Assembly: GCA_902546725.1 (NCBI GenBank)
Contig: CACCLB010000008.1
Location: forward strand, 28,801 to 92,800
Direction: 5' to 3'
Length of the DNA: 64,000 bases
DNA from: an uncultured Bacteroidota bacterium
Lineage (GTDB): Bacteria > Bacteroidota > Bacteroidia > Flavobacteriales > Flavobacteriaceae
The position numbers and the translations under genes were made by a program. Position 1 is the first letter of the stretch. The number at the start of each line of letters is the position of its first letter. This document shows, piece after piece, positions 62,752 to 64,000 of the stretch. The notes under the pieces are model-generated. The model was not told the origin of the DNA. It was given only the letters and a program-made list of their open reading frames with translations, and did no database searches.

Positions 62752-64000
62752 TGGGTTTACTTTTTCCTTCTCCATCAGACTCCCTCAATCAATTAGCTTC
62801 CTTCGATGTTAAGGTAGATGGAACCCAAATAGAAAGTTCCTACAAGTTATTTCGAATTCAAACCTTTAAAGAGGTGAATAAATTGAGTAGAGCAACAATC
62901 TCAATTATTGGAGGGGACCCAAAACAAAATACATTTGAGGAGAGTGAAGATTCTATTTTTACTACTGGTAGCGAAGTTGAAATTTCTTTGGGTTACGATC
63001 AGAGTAATAAGGTTGTTTTCAAAGGAATCATTTCAAAACATGCATTACAAATTAAACGTGGCTTTCAGGCCGCTGCCACAAATAATCTTTTGGTGATAGA
63101 GTGTGTAGATAAAGCTGTGAAACTTGCAAATACATACACCGCTGAGATATACGAGGATAAATTAGACAGTGACATCATTACAAGTCTAATTTCAAATGCT
63201 GCAGGGGTGACCAAAAATGTTTCATTTACCTCAGTGATGAATGACTTTTTGCCAAAGTATAATTGCAATGACTGGGACTTCATCATTCAAAGGGCTGAAG
63301 CCAATGGTATGATTGTTTTAAATTCTGATAACAAACTTACTGTCACAGAACCTAAGCCTTTGATTACCATACCTGAACTTACGGTTACTTATGGAAATGC
63401 CATGATTGATTTTCAAGCTGAAGTAGATGCCACCACTCAATACAGTACTTTTGATATTAGCAGTTACAACCCCTACAACGAAGAAGTAATATCCAGTGTG
63501 AGTCAAGAGCCCTCTCTTGTAGATCCTGGAAACTTGGATGGAGTAACAATCAGCAAAGATGTAGCTCCCACTAAAAACGAACTGTCAACTTCCTCTGTGT
63601 TAACAAGTAGTGAAGCGAAAAATATTGCAGATGCTTATCTGACTCGCTCAAGACTCAGCAGACTAGTTGGTAGAATCTGTATCAAAGGAATTAACAACAT
63701 CGACATTGGCTCTGTAATCACCTTGGTTGGTTTTGGGGCTAGATTTAGTGGATTGGCCTATGTAACCTCTTTATTTCACGAATTTCATAAAGGATCATTC
63801 AAGACTTGGATTGGTTTTGGAATGCGTTACAATCCTATAAATAATAAAAATAAAGTTGACATCTCTCGATATACTTCAAAAATTGAAGGCCTTCACATTG
63901 GAACCGTATCAAAAATTGATGCTGACCCCAATGAAGAATTGCGTATTCAGGTAAAAATACCAACCTTAAAAGCAACAGGAGACGGTTTGTGGGCTAAGTT
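62751..64000 (+). CDS. VgrG/Pvc8-like spike protein (cut by window end)
   Basis: The start ATG at 62751 overlaps the LysM stop, and 416 codons are open to the end of the window. It reads MGLLFPSPSDSLNQLASFDV, then a gp27-like domain (about 1-370; SEVEISLGYDQSNKVVFKGI, DSDIITSLISNAAGVTKNVS, WDFIIQRAEANGMIVLNSDN), then the beginning of an OB-fold (about 378-416; LHIGTVSKIDADPNEELRIQ). This is the VgrG/Pvc8 tip that sits under the tube. A cargo or PAAR-type tip extension would lie beyond the window. Baseplate wedge and AAA ATPase genes are expected next. Confidence 0.92.
   Translation, partial: MGLLFPSPSDSLNQLASFDVKVDGTQIESSYKLFRIQTFKEVNKLSRATISIIGGDPKQNTFEESEDSIFTTGSEVEISLGYDQSNKVVFKGIISKHALQIKRGFQAAATNNLLVIECVDKAVKLANTYTAEIYEDKLDSDIITSLISNAAGVTKNVSFTSVMNDFLPKYNCNDWDFIIQRAEANGMIVLNSDNKLTVTEPKPLITIPELTVTYGNAMIDFQAEVDATTQYSTFDISSYNPYNEEVISSVSQEPSLVDPGNLDGVTISKDVAPTKNELSTSSVLTSSEAKNIADAYLTRSRLSRLVGRICIKGINNIDIGSVITLVGFGARFSGLAYVTSLFHEFHKGSFKTWIGFGMRYNPINNKNKVDISRYTSKIEGLHIGTVSKIDADPNEELRIQVKIPTLKATGDGLWAK

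Noticed and set aside
57755..64000. A type VI secretion system
   Set aside because: No TssJLM, TssK or ClpV-like genes, and the DUF4255, DUF5908 and LysM genes are typical of eCIS. VgrG-like similarity alone is shared by both.
57755..64000. An ordinary prophage tail
   Set aside because: No capsid, terminase, integrase or lysis genes occur within the visible region, and DUF4255/DUF5908 are eCIS-type.

Overview
This is low-GC, tightly packed bacterial chromosome that reads as a marine, gliding member of the Flavobacteriaceae (Bacteroidota). The evidence is a GldI-type lipoprotein, OstA-like and DUF3810, DUF5683 and DUF721 proteins, a long flavobacterial signal peptidase I, an OmpA protein with thrombospondin type-3 repeats, and promoters of the Bacteroidota TAnnTTTG type. 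The window falls into a housekeeping part (about 1-42.7 kb), a decayed accessory stretch (about 42.7-47.9 kb) and the start of a contractile injection system locus (about 47.9-64 kb).

1-13 kb is mostly minus-strand housekeeping: a partial class III aminotransferase, OstA-like protein, PurA, a Fur-family regulator, a bifunctional RelA/SpoT enzyme, a SpoU rRNA methyltransferase, a DUF3810 protein, a cyclophilin-FKBP lipoprotein, GldI, a DHH phosphoesterase, then NDK (plus), DUF721, a small lipoprotein and RecF. 13-19 kb runs rightward with TAATG-type overlaps: a TPR protein, RibH, a small membrane protein, MutL, two rhomboid proteases and an EEP-family phosphodiesterase. 19-26.5 kb runs leftward: ParA, ParB, DUF5683, DapB, LepB and WbqC, preceded by a PQQ-type sugar dehydrogenase, a cytochrome c and an FtsB/DivIC-like protein in overlapping genes. 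Two tRNA-Pro genes (anticodons GGG and UGG) follow.

26.8-42.7 kb holds envelope-stress and redox genes (PspC/PadR, OxyR, CoA pyrophosphatase, Cu/Zn SOD), lipid and FMN enzymes, and a sugar-oxidation group: two secreted Gfo/Idh/MocA oxidoreductases, a galE-like epimerase, a TIM-barrel isomerase-like protein and an S10 carboxypeptidase, with an abundant-type OmpA protein between. 42.7-47.9 kb is AT-rich and broken up. It has a DMT transporter fused to a pair of dockerin-like EF-hands, an NTF2-like lipoprotein, a clear SRAP (YedK/HMCES) pseudogene, a membrane-anchored protein, a bactofilin and a second decayed gene. No transposase or integrase was recognised.

47.9-64 kb is the most interesting part. 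Rightward genes for DUF4255 (terminator-like), sheath, two tube proteins, DUF5908, a LysM baseplate protein and a VgrG/Pvc8-type spike (cut by the window end) define an extracellular-type contractile injection system (eCIS, Afp/PVC-like). Directly upstream and tightly coupled is an envelope module of unknown function: a tail-anchored inactive-PLD/Ig-like protein, a four-helix DUF4407 protein, a lipoprotein, a GH18 protein with signal peptide and C-terminal membrane helices, and a small membrane protein. A divergent operon encodes a membrane nSTAND1-coiled coil-propeller NTPase, a GT9-like protein and a coiled-coil HTH protein. I infer that the envelope and sensor modules anchor, trigger or release the particle. 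That link is from gene order only. A strong hairpin after the first tube gene may set subunit ratios.
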